Assembly: GCF_013204845.1 (NCBI RefSeq)
Contig: NZ_JABMKY010000005.1
Coordinates: forward strand, 124,001 to 188,000
From: Paenibacillus qinlingensis
Lineage (GTDB): Bacteria > Bacillota > Bacilli > Paenibacillales > NBRC-103111
Direction: 5' to 3'
Length of the DNA: 64,000 bases
The translations under genes and the position numbers were made by a program. Position 1 is the first letter of the stretch; every line of letters begins with the position of its first letter. Below are positions 1 to 8,571 of this stretch, piece by piece. The notes under the pieces are model-generated. The model had not been told where the DNA came from and ran no database searches. It saw nothing but the letters and a program-made list of their open reading frames with translations.

Positions 1-1
1 A

Positions 2-1519
2 AGTGAAGGATCAAACGGCATTTGCTCTCCGGAAATCCACTATGTAAAAGGCGCGTTCTGGATTACCTACGGATTAAAGGAAGGCGGCACGGGATTGCTT
101 CGAAGCTTGTCTGCTTCTGTTCAAGGTCCATTTCGAGATATGGGGAAAATAACGGATGACGGGCAGGATGCTTCGCTGTTCGAGGATGAAGATGGAGCCG
201 TTTATTGGGTTTATGGCAATGGCAACATCGCTCGAATGACGGAGGATCTGACAGGTCTAGTGGAATCCCCTCGAATGGCAGAGGTTCAGCCTTGGAAGGT
301 TGCGGGGCGGGAAGATCATCCCTCGTTTAGTCAGCATGTACAGGTAGGAACGTATGGGGCCTTTTTATACAAAAGGGACGGGTATTACTACATGTTCTGC
401 GCAGATGCCCTTGCTAGGATGGGGAGCGATGCTGTAGATACCTTCGTCGCGGTGAGCGAGTCGATTTATGGTCCCTATAGTCGGCGATATTTGGCACTTC
501 CTCATGGCGGTCAAATCTCGATATTTACAGATATAGACAATCAATTGTATGCCTCTTTTTCGGGATGTGGCAGCTATTCACTAGTCGAGCATTATCCTTC
601 CTTATTACCAATGTGCGTGGTAAATCCAGGCTTTATTCGACCAAGTGAGGACGTATTACTTGAAAAAGGTGGGGTAGGAACTCTAAAGCCCATCGCTGAC
701 TTTCCGATTCGTGATCCGCATATTAGCACAGGGCCAGATGGCACTTATTATTTGACGGGGACGTCGGATAAGCCGCATCACAATTTTTGGGACCGAAATA
801 ACCAGCTTCATGTGTGGCGTTCACAAGATTTGAAGGAATGGCACCATGTAGCGAAGGTATGGGATTTGTTCGAGAATGGCACTTGGGAGAACAATATTTA
901 TGAGAACCCGTGTCTGTGGGCACCAGAGATGATATTTGTGTATGATACATTTTGGATTACGTATTCACTTCAAGGCGGTGGTACGGGGATGATTAAAAGT
1001 ATTACTGGACAAGCAGAGGGACCCTATATCGATATGGGACGCATGACGAATACGGATATTGACTCCAGCCTGTTCCAAGATGAGGACGGTCAAGTCTATT
1101 TTATTTGGCAGGACGGTAAAATTGCCAGGATGAAGACGAACATGACAGGCTTTGCGGAAGACCCTCGTAAACTAATATGCTCCGACGGGCAGCGCGTAGG
1201 TTACGAAGGTGCCTTCATCGTGAAATATAAAAGCAAGTATATTCTGGGGGCAGCAGAATGGAATGGTGATAAACGCGTCGACGGTACCTACGATTTGATG
1301 TATGCGGTAGCGGATGAGCTGTACGGACCGTACACCCCAAGGCGATTGGCAGTTCCGCATGGCGGCCACGGAACGATGTTTATTGCTCATGACGGCAGAC
1401 TTATGTCAACATTTTTTGGCAACGATCGCACTGCGCCATTCCGAACGCGTCCAGGAATTGTTCTGCTTGGGGTCGCAGAGGATGAAGAAGGGCTATGCAT
1501 TGTGCCTTGTAGTGAGTAA
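2..1519 (+). CDS. Tandem GH43-type glycoside hydrolase, 5' end outside window
   Basis: The reading frame is open from base 2, so the start lies upstream. The protein carries two five-bladed beta-propeller GH43 units. The first is truncated here, entering at an SPEIHY motif (general acid Glu) followed by DASLFEDEDG. The second starts near base 713 with RDPHIS (catalytic base Asp), then WAPEM (general acid) and DSSLFQDEDG (pKa-tuning Asp). The two halves share the pattern AFWITY/TFWITY, GGTG and DEDG, so the protein is an internal duplication. GH43 enzymes cut arabinan, xylan side chains or xylo-oligosaccharides. No signal peptide can be judged because the N-terminus is missing. It precedes a YesM/YesN pair and is followed by a terminator, so it ends an upstream operon. 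Exact substrate is not decidable from the sequence. Confidence 0.88.
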   Translation, partial: SEGSNGICSPEIHYVKGAFWITYGLKEGGTGLLRSLSASVQGPFRDMGKITDDGQDASLFEDEDGAVYWVYGNGNIARMTEDLTGLVESPRMAEVQPWKVAGREDHPSFSQHVQVGTYGAFLYKRDGYYYMFCADALARMGSDAVDTFVAVSESIYGPYSRRYLALPHGGQISIFTDIDNQLYASFSGCGSYSLVEHYPSLLPMCVVNPGFIRPSEDVLLEKGGVGTLKPIADFPIRDPHISTGPDGTYYLTGTSDKPHHNFWDRNNQLHVWRSQDLKEWHHVAKVWDLFENGTWENNIYENPCLWAPEMIFVYDTFWITYSLQGGGTGMIKSITGQAEGPYIDMGRMTNTDIDSSLFQDEDGQVYFIWQDGKIARMKTNMTGFAEDPRKLICSDGQRVGYEGAFIVKYKSKYILGAAEWNGDKRVDGTYDLMYAVADELYGPYTPRRLAVPHGGHGTMFIAHDGRLMSTFFGNDRTAPFRTRPGIVLLGVAEDEEGLCIVPCSE

Positions 1520-1525
1520 TATAAG

Positions 1526-1571
1526 AACATGAATCAAGCTCTGGATTGGGCTGGGTTCATGTTTTTTCTTT
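1526..1571 (+). terminator. Rho-independent terminator after GH43 gene
   Basis: AACATGAA at 1526-1533 pairs with TTCATGTT at 1556-1563, with an inner AGC/GCT pairing, and a T-rich tract follows at 1562-1571. It lies 7 bases after the GH43 stop codon and before the kinase ribosome binding site. Confidence 0.8.
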
Positions 1572-1602
1572 TGTTAGACGAAAAGGAAGGGGCCGCCAGC
1601 TC

Positions 1603-3381
1603 ATGAAGTTGTTCTCCATTAGAAAGTTGATTTCTCCGACAGGAAGCATCCAAGGGAAAATCTTTGTGGCATTTAGTCTGGTTACGCTAATTGGGATCGT
1701 TGCTGTGACAAGTATTGTTTATTTATATATGAGAGAAACTGTGAAGAACAACGCTATTACTTCTGTAAACGAAAGTATACGTCAGGCTGATGAATCATTA
1801 AATCTCCGTCTGGAGGAGGTTAGTCGATTAAATACGGTCGTGGCTACGAATAAAACAGTCCTGGATACGTTGCTGAGCAAAACTGAGGAACCAAGCTACG
1901 AATGGTTTCAAGAGCAGAAGCGGATCGAGGAATTTTTGTCCGCATTGATTGCTTATAAATCTTACATTTCACGTGTGGCCGTCATAGGCTTGAACCAAAA
2001 GGTGTTTTTCGTTGGATCGCCGTGGCTTGATAAGAATGTGTTGTTCTCACCGATGATGGACGCATTACTTCAAAATGGGTCAGGTCATGCCTATTTTCAT
2101 CAAACAGGTTTCAATAACTCCATCGTTACCGGACGCGAACTCCGTTATAATCGTAATTTAATCGGTATGGTGATGTTCGATCTCAATGACGATTTCATTA
2201 AGAAAATCTATGATGTCAAACCGACATCAGATAGTATGCTGTACGTGGTAGATAGGAAAAATGAATTCATATATGAGCCCAAATCGAGTGTTTTTAATAA
2301 AGAAACCTTCATTCAATTCAATCAGCAGATGGCCGGAACGGACGGTTCGGTTGAAAGAGTTATTAACCAGCAATCTTACCTCGTAATCACTCGGAAATCC
2401 GACTATACAGGATGGTCCACAGTGGCACTCGTTCCAATGAAGTCTCTATTGACGGAAACGACCCATATTCGGAATGTACTAGCAACCGTGGCTATCATTG
2501 TTTTTGTAATCATTGTCATTGGGACGCTGCAAGTTTCCTCCAGAATAACAAGGAATATCCGAAGACTACGATCCATGATGATGCATGTTATGGAAGGCAA
2601 TATGACGCTTCCACCCGTTGAAATTCATTCCAAGGATGAAATAGGGCAGCTATATCAAGTTTTTAAGGGCATGGTTGAAGAACTAAAACGTTTACTTGAA
2701 GGAATCGTAACGACCGAGAAAGAGAAGCGTGAAGCAGAACTGGCCGTTTTACAAGCTCAAATACGTCCGCATTTCCTCTATAACACGCTGAACACGGTCA
2801 AGTATTTGGCCAAGATTAACGGGGTGCCGAATATTGTAGAGGTATCAGAATCCTTAATAGAGCTGATGCGCGGCGTTCTCGGGAATACGAATGAATTTCT
2901 TACGCTGCAAGAAGAATTGCAGTACGTCCGCAGTTACGTAACCATTGAAAAATATAAATATGTAGAACCCCTCAATTTGAATATAGAAGTGGAAAAAGAA
3001 GAGCTTTTACAGCTCAATGTTCTGAAGTTAATGCTGCAACCACTTGTAGAGAATGCCATTCTTCATGGACTAACCGCTTCAGAATTTGAGGGTGTGGTGT
3101 TGATTCGGATATATGAAGAAAACAAAGAGCTGAGAATTGAAGTCAGAGATAACGGTAAAGGGATGTCTCAGGAACAGATAAAAGCGCTGTTTGAAGTGAA
3201 TAAAGTTCAGACAAATACGCGCTTCAGTGGTATGGGAATTCGAAACGTTCATGAACGCATCGTGCGATTGTTCGGAGAACCCTTTGGCGTGTTTGTGTAT
3301 AGTGAACCAAATTCGCATACGACTGTGCAGATTAGATTTCCGTTGCTGCCGGTTAAGAATCACTTGCTTGAGGAGGGATGA
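1603..3381 (+). CDS. YesM-family sensor histidine kinase
   Basis: Membrane sensor kinase that phosphorylates the next gene's product. One membrane segment lies near residues 20-45, an extracytoplasmic sensor domain follows, a second membrane segment lies near 290-315, then a HAMP region, a His_kinase (PF06580) domain with RPHFLYNTLN (phospho-accepting His about 390) and a C-terminal HATPase with DNGKGM and GMGIRN. The frame stays open upstream to 1546, but that would overlap the preceding terminator. ATG at 1603 has AAGGAAGGGG about ten bases upstream, so it is taken as the start. The stop abuts the regulator start. YesM kinases usually sense oligosaccharides; the neighbouring arabinan/xylan genes suggest the signal here. 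Confidence 0.92.
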   Translation: MKLFSIRKLISPTGSIQGKIFVAFSLVTLIGIVAVTSIVYLYMRETVKNNAITSVNESIRQADESLNLRLEEVSRLNTVVATNKTVLDTLLSKTEEPSYEWFQEQKRIEEFLSALIAYKSYISRVAVIGLNQKVFFVGSPWLDKNVLFSPMMDALLQNGSGHAYFHQTGFNNSIVTGRELRYNRNLIGMVMFDLNDDFIKKIYDVKPTSDSMLYVVDRKNEFIYEPKSSVFNKETFIQFNQQMAGTDGSVERVINQQSYLVITRKSDYTGWSTVALVPMKSLLTETTHIRNVLATVAIIVFVIIVIGTLQVSSRITRNIRRLRSMMMHVMEGNMTLPPVEIHSKDEIGQLYQVFKGMVEELKRLLEGIVTTEKEKREAELAVLQAQIRPHFLYNTLNTVKYLAKINGVPNIVEVSESLIELMRGVLGNTNEFLTLQEELQYVRSYVTIEKYKYVEPLNLNIEVEKEELLQLNVLKLMLQPLVENAILHGLTASEFEGVVLIRIYEENKELRIEVRDNGKGMSQEQIKALFEVNKVQTNTRFSGMGIRNVHERIVRLFGEPFGVFVYSEPNSHTTVQIRFPLLPVKNHLLEEG

Positions 3382-4977
3382 ATGATGTTTCAAGTATTAT
3401 TAGTTGATGATGAGGCGTTGGCACGTCATGACGTGAAAAGTATGTTGGATTGGGAAAAGCATGGGTTCACAATATGTGGTGAGGCGTACAACGGGTCTAT
3501 GGCACTTGCCATGATGGAACAGATGACGCCGCATATCGCGATCTTGGATGTGAGCATGCCGATCATGAATGGGGTAGAGCTAAGTCAGGAGATCAAGGGA
3601 AAATATCCAAAGGTTAAAATGATCATGCTGAGCAGCTTTGACGACTATGATTATGTTCGGACTTGTCTGATGAATGGGGCTATTGATTACTTGCTCAAAC
3701 ATCGCTTACATGCGTCAGCACTTCTGACTCTGCTCGATAAAGCCGTCCAAGAACTGCAGACTGAAGAAGCTCGAAACGCGCAGAGCAAAATGATTGAACA
3801 CCTAAGTCCGGTTATTCTTCGCGAGCATGTAGCCAATTTGGCTAGAGATGTTGGCGATGCTAGTGAAGCGCTGCAGTACTATGCACGTGACAATCAACTC
3901 TATATGAATTCAATTAACTATGGATCTGCTGCTGTACAGATCGTGCCCTTCCTGTTATTGACGGAGTCTTTAACCGATGTACAAAAGAATCGCTTAGTGC
4001 ATCAAGCGATCGAAGTTATGCAGATGGCGATTGGTGATGTTCAGAAACGAACGGTGGGCTACGTAGGGGAAGGACGATTTATCATTTTGTTTTCCTCAGA
4101 GGAGCGAAGTGAACATGCGGTTACGACGCAAATAAATCAAGCGATGAGCGCACTATCCCATTCCCTCGAGAAATTTCTTAATTTAAAATGCGTTTATGTC
4201 ATAGGACCACTATGTGGCAACTTGAGACTAATTGGTTCTAGCTATACCAAAGCGAACCAAGAGTTGAACGTCCAACACAATCAAGGTCTGAACGCATCCA
4301 ACTTAAAAGATTCCTTGTTTATGAGGGAACAGAAGCAGTTGCTGCTATATCTGGAGCAATTGGATGGCGAAAGAGTGAGCCAATTCATTATGTCTATATT
4401 TGCTGAACTTCGCAGCCAGCCTGTGTATGGGATGACTGTTCAAATCATAGTCGGTGAAATGCTTCATATTGTTGAAATGGCGTGGAAGCGGCATAATCCG
4501 CAGACTGTTATAGAAGATACCGAGCATATCCCCACAAGGGCAGAACTTGGACGTATTGGAAGTGTCACTGAGCTTGAGATTTGGATGGTAAACTACTATG
4601 CACGCCTTGTTGAGGCTATTAAAAAACAGCGTGTAGCAGGATCTTACTCGCGCCATATTTCGAAGGCACTGCAGTTTATAGCAGAGAACTACGCTTCTAA
4701 TATTTCTTTGGATATGATGGCGAGTTCTCTTAATCTAAATGCATCCTACTTAAGCAGACTGTTCAAAGAAGAAATGCAAATGACATTTACTGAGTATTTG
4801 AACCGAGTTCGCATTCAAACCAGCTGCATGCTCATGCAGTCAGGTACATATGCGTTGAAACAGATCAGCAGTGAGGTCGGTTTTTTAAGTTACACGTATT
4901 TTTTCAAAGTATTTAAAAGTATGACAGGTATGACGCCTCAGGTGTATATGGATCAACTAAAACAGTCAAAAAAGTAG
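3382..4977 (+). CDS. YesN-type AraC-family response regulator
   Basis: Receiver domain at residues 4-120 (acidic pocket D9 D10, phospho-acceptor D56 in ILDVSMP), a long linker of about 280 residues, and a C-terminal AraC HTH pair (about 430-528, ending in the GMTPQVY signature). It is presumably the partner of the preceding YesM kinase and activator of the downstream transporter and arabinofuranosidase genes. AGGAGG at 3371-3376 serves ATG 3382 or ATG 3385. Oddity: the conserved Lys-Pro of the receiver is Lys-His here (K106 H107), unlike the three other YesN proteins in this window, which all have KP. The lysine itself is kept, so phosphorylation is probably still possible. Confidence 0.9.
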   Translation: MMFQVLLVDDEALARHDVKSMLDWEKHGFTICGEAYNGSMALAMMEQMTPHIAILDVSMPIMNGVELSQEIKGKYPKVKMIMLSSFDDYDYVRTCLMNGAIDYLLKHRLHASALLTLLDKAVQELQTEEARNAQSKMIEHLSPVILREHVANLARDVGDASEALQYYARDNQLYMNSINYGSAAVQIVPFLLLTESLTDVQKNRLVHQAIEVMQMAIGDVQKRTVGYVGEGRFIILFSSEERSEHAVTTQINQAMSALSHSLEKFLNLKCVYVIGPLCGNLRLIGSSYTKANQELNVQHNQGLNASNLKDSLFMREQKQLLLYLEQLDGERVSQFIMSIFAELRSQPVYGMTVQIIVGEMLHIVEMAWKRHNPQTVIEDTEHIPTRAELGRIGSVTELEIWMVNYYARLVEAIKKQRVAGSYSRHISKALQFIAENYASNISLDMMASSLNLNASYLSRLFKEEMQMTFTEYLNRVRIQTSCMLMQSGTYALKQISSEVGFLSYTYFFKVFKSMTGMTPQVYMDQLKQSKK

Positions 4978-5041
4978 AATGAAAAGTCATAAGAGTTGAA
5001 TCGCTGAAAAGTGATTATTCCTTATACTGAGATCAACCCTT

Positions 5042-5055
5042 AGAAAACGCTTTCT
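5042..5055. promoter_or_regulatory. Candidate cre (CcpA) site
   Basis: AGAAAACGCTTTCT matches the Bacillus cre consensus TGWAARCGYTWNCW at 13 of 14 positions and is nearly palindromic. It lies in the leader of the binding-protein gene, just downstream of a TATACT (5023-5028) that could be a -10 box, where bound CcpA could block transcription. A good -35 for that -10 is not visible. Confidence 0.5.
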
Positions 5056-5094
5056 TGATAGGGGAGAAAACAACTTGATCGGAGGAACAAAAGC

Positions 5095-6678
5095 ATGAAA
5101 AGAAATTGGGGGACCGTACTTTTATCAACGTTAGTCATTTCCAGTATGACACTTTCCGCTTGCAGTTCGGACACATCTAGTAAAGAGAATGAGGGTAAAA
5201 CCCCAACAGATGGGACGAAAGGTGTGGCTGCAGCAGGTTTTCCTATCGTTAAAGAGCCTCTGAAGTTGAAAATGTTTACACGAATTGCACCAACCAATGG
5301 GCCGTTCAAAGATATGCCGGTGTTCCAGGACTACGAAAAAATGAGCAATGTTCAAGTTGAATTTATTGAAGCACCAACGGATGGATTTAATGAGAAGAAG
5401 AACTTGCTGTTTGCCTCGAATGAACTCCCTGATGTGATGTACCGCTCAGGTCTTACACAATTAGAAGCAATTCGTTATGGTACTGGTGGTCAATTAATCC
5501 CACTAGAGAAGCTGATAGAAGCTTACGCACCTAACTTGAAAAAATTAATGGAAACGTATCCAGAGATTCGTTCCGCTATTACAACACCTGAAGGTCACAT
5601 TTATGCCCTACCAGGTATTGTGAGTGTTAACTCGGCCAGAACCGATAAAAAATGGATAAATCAAGCATGGCTGAAGAAGTTGAATTTGAAGGAACCAGAA
5701 ACGACGGATGAGCTGTATGAGGTGTTGAAAGCTTTCAGGGACAAAGATCCCAATGGCAACGGCAAGCAGGACGAGCTTCCAATGACGGCGCGTAATGGCC
5801 TCAGCATCGTACCGATCATGGCGGGCTCATTCGGTCTGGATTTCCAATTAGGTTATAACATTAACCTAGAGAATGACAAAGTTAATATTTGGATGGGAAG
5901 CGATCGGAATAAAGAATTACTGATGTATTTGAATAAGTTGTATGCAGAAAAGCTGCTAGATCCAGAGCTATTTACGCAAAAGGAAGCGCAATATCTGACG
6001 AAGCAAGGGACAGGAAATACGGGGTTCTTCTTCGATCAGACGAACAATCCCATGTTGGATGGGAAGGTTCAAGATCAATATATCGGGATAGCACCACCTA
6101 AGGGACCGCATGGAGATAGATTGCAGTTAGCCTCACCGGTACCGAGAGATTTTGGCGCATTTGCGATCACATCGGTAAACAAGAACCCGGAAGCAACGAT
6201 GCGTTGGGTTGATTACTTCTTCAGTGACGAGGGATCCACCATGCTGCGCTTCGGTCGTCAGGGTGAGAATTATGAGTTGAAAAATGGAATTCCTTATTAC
6301 ACGGATGCTTTCTTGGCTACAGGCAATCAATCCAAAATTACCCCTTATGCTGGGGGCGGAGCACCGCATCTCATCAGTGAAAAGGTTGCTTCTTACATTA
6401 ATCCACCGCAGGTTCAAGAAGCACAGAAGAAGCTTGATCCGTTCATGCCGAAGATTCGCTATGCAGCGCCGATGTTCGATGAGCAAACAGCGCAACAGAT
6501 TAATATCCTTCGCAACGACATTGATAAATATTACGAAGAGCAGAGCACGAAATTTATTGCTGGCGCCCTTAGCTTTGATAAGTGGGCAGAGTTTCAGAAT
6601 ACATTAAAGAAAATGAAAATCGATGAACTGCAGAAGCTGTATCAGGTTGCCTATGATAACCTCAAAGGGCAAAAATAA
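5095..6678 (+). CDS. LplA-type extracellular solute-binding lipoprotein
   Basis: Substrate-capture protein of an oligosaccharide ABC importer. The N-terminus is a lipoprotein signal peptide with lipobox LSAC (lipidated Cys 23), followed by a Ser/Thr-rich linker, so it is anchored on the outer face of the membrane. The 527-residue length and the repeated lysine-rich alpha/beta character fit the large LplA/YtcQ binding-protein family that pairs with LplB and LplC permeases. GGAGG at 5081-5085 places the start at ATG 5095. The two permease genes follow at 27-base and 13-base spacing. The neighbouring GH51 and GH43 genes suggest arabino- or arabinoxylo-oligosaccharides, which is an inference from context. 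Confidence 0.9.
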   Translation: MKRNWGTVLLSTLVISSMTLSACSSDTSSKENEGKTPTDGTKGVAAAGFPIVKEPLKLKMFTRIAPTNGPFKDMPVFQDYEKMSNVQVEFIEAPTDGFNEKKNLLFASNELPDVMYRSGLTQLEAIRYGTGGQLIPLEKLIEAYAPNLKKLMETYPEIRSAITTPEGHIYALPGIVSVNSARTDKKWINQAWLKKLNLKEPETTDELYEVLKAFRDKDPNGNGKQDELPMTARNGLSIVPIMAGSFGLDFQLGYNINLENDKVNIWMGSDRNKELLMYLNKLYAEKLLDPELFTQKEAQYLTKQGTGNTGFFFDQTNNPMLDGKVQDQYIGIAPPKGPHGDRLQLASPVPRDFGAFAITSVNKNPEATMRWVDYFFSDEGSTMLRFGRQGENYELKNGIPYYTDAFLATGNQSKITPYAGGGAPHLISEKVASYINPPQVQEAQKKLDPFMPKIRYAAPMFDEQTAQQINILRNDIDKYYEEQSTKFIAGALSFDKWAEFQNTLKKMKIDELQKLYQVAYDNLKGQK

Positions 6679-6705
6679 GCACGACTGGCGGCTGGAGGGC
6701 TACAG

Positions 6706-7662
6706 ATGAACAATACAGCAAAAACAGCAGGCGTTGCGTCTCGAACCAAATTGAGGCGCTCCAGCCTCTTTAAAGCGATAAGTACTCGCTATGATCTCTA
6801 CTTGATGCTCCTCATTCCCCTTGTATGGTACCTAGTATTCCATTATGGCCCCTTATATGGTTTGCAAATTGCTTTCAAAAACTTCAGTCCGGCGAAAGGG
6901 ATTAGCGGAAGCGCATGGGTAGGTCTCGATCATTTCCAGCGATTCGTAGAATCGTATTATTTCTGGCGGTTGTTATGGAACACGATCTCAATTAACTTGT
7001 TCTCTTTATTATTTGCTTTTCCAATCCCTATTCTTCTTGCCTTAATCGTTACCGAAATTCGTAATAAGTCATTCAGTAAAATTGTGCAAAACATTACGTA
7101 TATCCCACATTTCATCTCCATCGTCGTCATGGTAGGGATGCTAATGTTGTTCTTATCTCCGCGTGGTGGTCCTTTGAATGCCATTATTGAGGCGTTGGGC
7201 GGAGATCCAGTTCGATTTCTCGATTCGGCAGCGTGGTTCAAGCCGATCTTCATTAGCTCGAATATATGGCAAAATATGGGGTGGCAATCCATTATCTATA
7301 TTGCAGCGCTTGCCGGAGTCAATCCGCAGCTGTATGAAGCGGCTAAGATGGATGGAGCCAGCCGGATGCGGCGCATTTGGCATGTATCGATACCCGGCAT
7401 TCTTCCAGTCATCGTCATTTTGCTTATTTTGGATGTCGGTCATTTCATGAATGTAGGTTTTGAGAAAATTTTGCTGATGCAAAATAATTTGAACTTAGAT
7501 TCCAGTGATGTGATTTCCACTTTCGTGTACTCAACAGGTATTTTAAAAGGCGAATACAGCTATACGGCAGCTATTGGCTTGTTTAACTCTGTCATTAACT
7601 TGGTATTATTATTACTCGTGAATCGCTTTGCCCGTAAAAAGGCGGAGACTAGTCTTTGGTGA
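6706..7662 (+). CDS. LplB-type sugar ABC transporter permease
   Basis: Polytopic inner membrane protein of about six membrane segments, the first near residues 30-50 after a basic cytoplasmic N-terminus. The EAA loop that docks the ATPase is visible as YEAAKMDGASRMRRIW around residue 205. The WYLVFHYGPLYGLQIAFKNF start is typical of the LplB/YteP group. GGAGGG at 6694-6699 sits before ATG 6706. It forms the membrane channel with the next gene product. No ATPase gene lies in this operon, so a shared MsmX-like ATPase is presumed. Confidence 0.92.
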   Translation: MNNTAKTAGVASRTKLRRSSLFKAISTRYDLYLMLLIPLVWYLVFHYGPLYGLQIAFKNFSPAKGISGSAWVGLDHFQRFVESYYFWRLLWNTISINLFSLLFAFPIPILLALIVTEIRNKSFSKIVQNITYIPHFISIVVMVGMLMLFLSPRGGPLNAIIEALGGDPVRFLDSAAWFKPIFISSNIWQNMGWQSIIYIAALAGVNPQLYEAAKMDGASRMRRIWHVSIPGILPVIVILLILDVGHFMNVGFEKILLMQNNLNLDSSDVISTFVYSTGILKGEYSYTAAIGLFNSVINLVLLLLVNRFARKKAETSLW

Positions 7663-7675
7663 GGAGGGACCTGTG

Positions 7676-8569
7676 ATGCAGGAACAAATGCTTAAGAAAA
7701 GGAAGTCGGATGAGAAAGTATTCGATGCCGTAGTTAACGGATTAGCCTTCCTTATCGTCGTGGTGGTCCTGTACCCGCTCCTATTTATCGTGAGTGCCTC
7801 CTTCAGTGACCCTTCGTTGGTCCTGAATGGGGATGTGATTTTGCTGCCGAAACAGATCACCCTAGAGGCATATCGGAACGTCTTTCAAAACGAGCAAATA
7901 TGGAACGGATACGGAAATACCATTTTGTACACGGCAGTAGGGACGATTATCAATTTGATTATGACGACATTAGCGGCCTATCCGCTGTCGAGACCTGACC
8001 TTCCTGGGCGGGGAATATTCATGGTATTTATCACGCTAACGATGTTTTTCAGTGGGGGACTGATCCCGTCTTATCTCCTCGTGAAAAATTTAGGCATGGT
8101 GGATACGATGTGGGCGCTAGTCATCCCCGGAGCGATTGCCACCTATAATTTGATTGTCATGAGAACCTATTTTCAATCGAACATCCCGTGGGAGATCCAA
8201 GAAGCGGCCCATATGGACGGTTGTTCGAACTGGAAATTGTTAACTCATGTGATATTACCGTTATCGAAGCCGATTATGGCGGTAATGGTCCTATTTTATG
8301 CGGTCGGTCACTGGAACTCGTTCTTTAATGCTTTGATTTATATTCGCAGCAAAGATTTATACCCGTTACAACTAGTGTTGCGTGAAGTGCTGATGGTCAG
8401 TCAGGCGGATGTTGTGGACAGCAGTGTAGGTCTTGAATCCAAAATTCTATTGGCTGAAAGCATCAAATATGTCGTCATTATTATTTCCAGCCTACCCGTA
8501 TTACTGATGTATCCTTTTGTACAAAAGCATTTTGTGAAAGGCGTTATGATTGGTTCACTAAAAGGATAA
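7676..8569 (+). CDS. LplC/YtcP-type sugar ABC transporter permease
   Basis: Second permease of the importer, a carbohydrate-transport (CUT1) family membrane protein with about six segments and an EAA loop (QEAAHMDGCSNWKLL near residue 180). The frame is open from 7628 inside the previous gene, but GAGGAGGG at 7661-7668 directly precedes ATG 7676, which is chosen as start, 13 bases after the upstream stop. The C-terminus FVKGVMIGSLKG is characteristic of this permease group. The GH51 gene follows within two bases of the stop, so transport and hydrolysis are co-transcribed. Confidence 0.92.
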   Translation: MQEQMLKKRKSDEKVFDAVVNGLAFLIVVVVLYPLLFIVSASFSDPSLVLNGDVILLPKQITLEAYRNVFQNEQIWNGYGNTILYTAVGTIINLIMTTLAAYPLSRPDLPGRGIFMVFITLTMFFSGGLIPSYLLVKNLGMVDTMWALVIPGAIATYNLIVMRTYFQSNIPWEIQEAAHMDGCSNWKLLTHVILPLSKPIMAVMVLFYAVGHWNSFFNALIYIRSKDLYPLQLVLREVLMVSQADVVDSSVGLESKILLAESIKYVVIIISSLPVLLMYPFVQKHFVKGVMIGSLKG

Positions 8570-8571
8570 GA

